Shown: piece by piece, positions 63,055 to 64,000 of the stretch
How positions within the stretch are numbered: position 1 is the stretch's first letter
How the letters are laid out: each line of letters begins with the position of its first letter
NCBI GenBank assembly: GCA_963920635.1
Contig: OY987306.1
Location: 33,423,453-33,487,452, forward strand
From: Pseudeuparius sepicola
Taxonomy: Eukaryota; Arthropoda; Insecta; Coleoptera; Anthribidae
Direction: 5' to 3'
DNA length: 64,000 nucleotides
The notes under the pieces: generated by a model
Database searches by the model: none
What the model saw: the letters and a program-made list of their open reading frames with translations, nothing else
What the model was told of the DNA's origin: nothing
Translations under genes and position numbers: made by a program

Positions 63055-64000
63055 TGTATTCCTTTTTGCAAAGAGTATAGGTTGACTCACCACAGGTGAT
63101 TCTTTGCATGAAAAGTAATCAATATTAGTCCGGGAGATAATGACAGATTTTTGGACGTGATTTTACTCAGTATGCCTTTCAAAAGGCATTTTGTTGCGTA
63201 TATTCTCACAACAATAAGGTATGAATCTTCCGGTCTATTGTATATTAATAAATTAAGAAAGGTGCACAAACATGTATTTTACTTTGACAGATCGTGTTTT
63301 GAAAGTAGAGGCACCTAAACAAAAATCTGCGTAACGAAACGAGAGTCTCGTTTTTTAGTACAAAAAGTCTGCATTCTCGATTTTTCCGTGAGAATGCCAC
63401 ATTGCCCACATTAGGCATGCAAAGGTATCGATTTTACTGAGGCCTTGGGGTTTATTAATAAAACCTTTGTGGGGTATAGCGTTTCACCACCTTCGTCCTT
63501 TTAAAAACGTAGAAATATTACTGTGAAAATACTCTTGTTAGAAACATGGAAAACCCCATTTACTTTTATATTCACCCTTTGATTTGGCTTAGGTAGGGAT
63601 TTTTAGAAACCATGCGCAATCCGAATCTAGCGTCAGAATTGACATACACGGTGTTGTATAGAAGTTAAGGCCCAAAAAACTATTTATTTTTTATTTTTAT
63701 CCTAAATTGTTATTTATATACCAAAGCACTAAAGATCAAATATTTTTATGACTCATGTGGAATCATAGAGATCATATATATATATATAGGTAGAGTGCTG
63801 GACGATGTTTTTTATAAATAGGATGCGCGGAAAATCTTTGACGAATTTAAAATCATAAAATAGTAAAAAATAGTAATAAATAGGCTCAGTGGACATGCGC
63901 ATTTGCAATTTGAGGTAGTGTTTTGTGAAACTTGACACTCTTTGACAGGTATTTGACAGCGACAAACTAAGTATAACCTACCGTTGTTTGCATCATAGAC
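63055..64000. other. Unassigned AT-rich end of window
   Basis: No gene or repeat partner recognised apart from a short AT microsatellite at 63773-63788. Confidence 0.3.

Noticed and set aside
1..64000. CRISPR arrays, rRNA genes, viral or toxin genes
   Set aside because: Looked for and not seen; the repeats present are transposon termini and tandem monomers without CRISPR-like spacing.

Overview
The window reads as insect nuclear DNA, most likely from a beetle, although the order is a guess. It is AT-rich, its genes have introns of about 50 bp or of many kb, it has two eukaryotic tRNA genes, and most of its length is short inverted-repeat DNA transposons. There are no operons, ribosome binding sites or CRISPR arrays.

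Three host protein genes can be built from splice sites. At the left edge are two divergently oriented ADGF/CECR1-type secreted adenosine deaminases: one on the minus strand running off the window (1-1146) and one complete on the plus strand (2584-4212, three exons, 507 aa). Between them lies a tandem repeat rich in GGCGG and GCCAT words. The main gene is not visible as one open reading frame. It is a CCN-family matricellular protein (IGFBP, VWC, TSP1 and CTCK modules) on the minus strand, with seven coding exons scattered from 47275 down to 8606. All splice phases agree and the exons sum to 1167 nt (388 aa plus stop). Everything from about 8.9 to 47 kb is therefore CCN intron, and its 5' untranslated region continues upstream past 47284. 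tRNA-Cys and tRNA-Pro lie antisense inside the last CCN intron.

The introns and flanks hold layered mobile DNA. There is one intact mariner-like element with 367-bp terminal repeats and an open transposase frame, plus two broken relatives. Five copies of a 1.1-kb internally deleted hAT element begin CACGGGCGTAGCC; two of them have perfect 8-bp target duplications. Four copies of a second hAT-like family begin CAGGGACTC; two of them have perfect 8-bp duplications. Many palindromic elements end in TACAGGG/CCCTGTA, from about 1.2 kb down to 36-68 bp.

The most unusual object is at 20419-21263: two 379-bp arms in inverted orientation with one noticed mismatch. Each carries a complete type I hammerhead ribozyme motif. 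One ribozyme is in the sense orientation of the CCN pre-mRNA (intron 3), and its exact complement follows on the same transcript. No coding gene is recognised from 47.3 to 64 kb; that part is repeats and unassigned sequence that probably includes the CCN promoter region.
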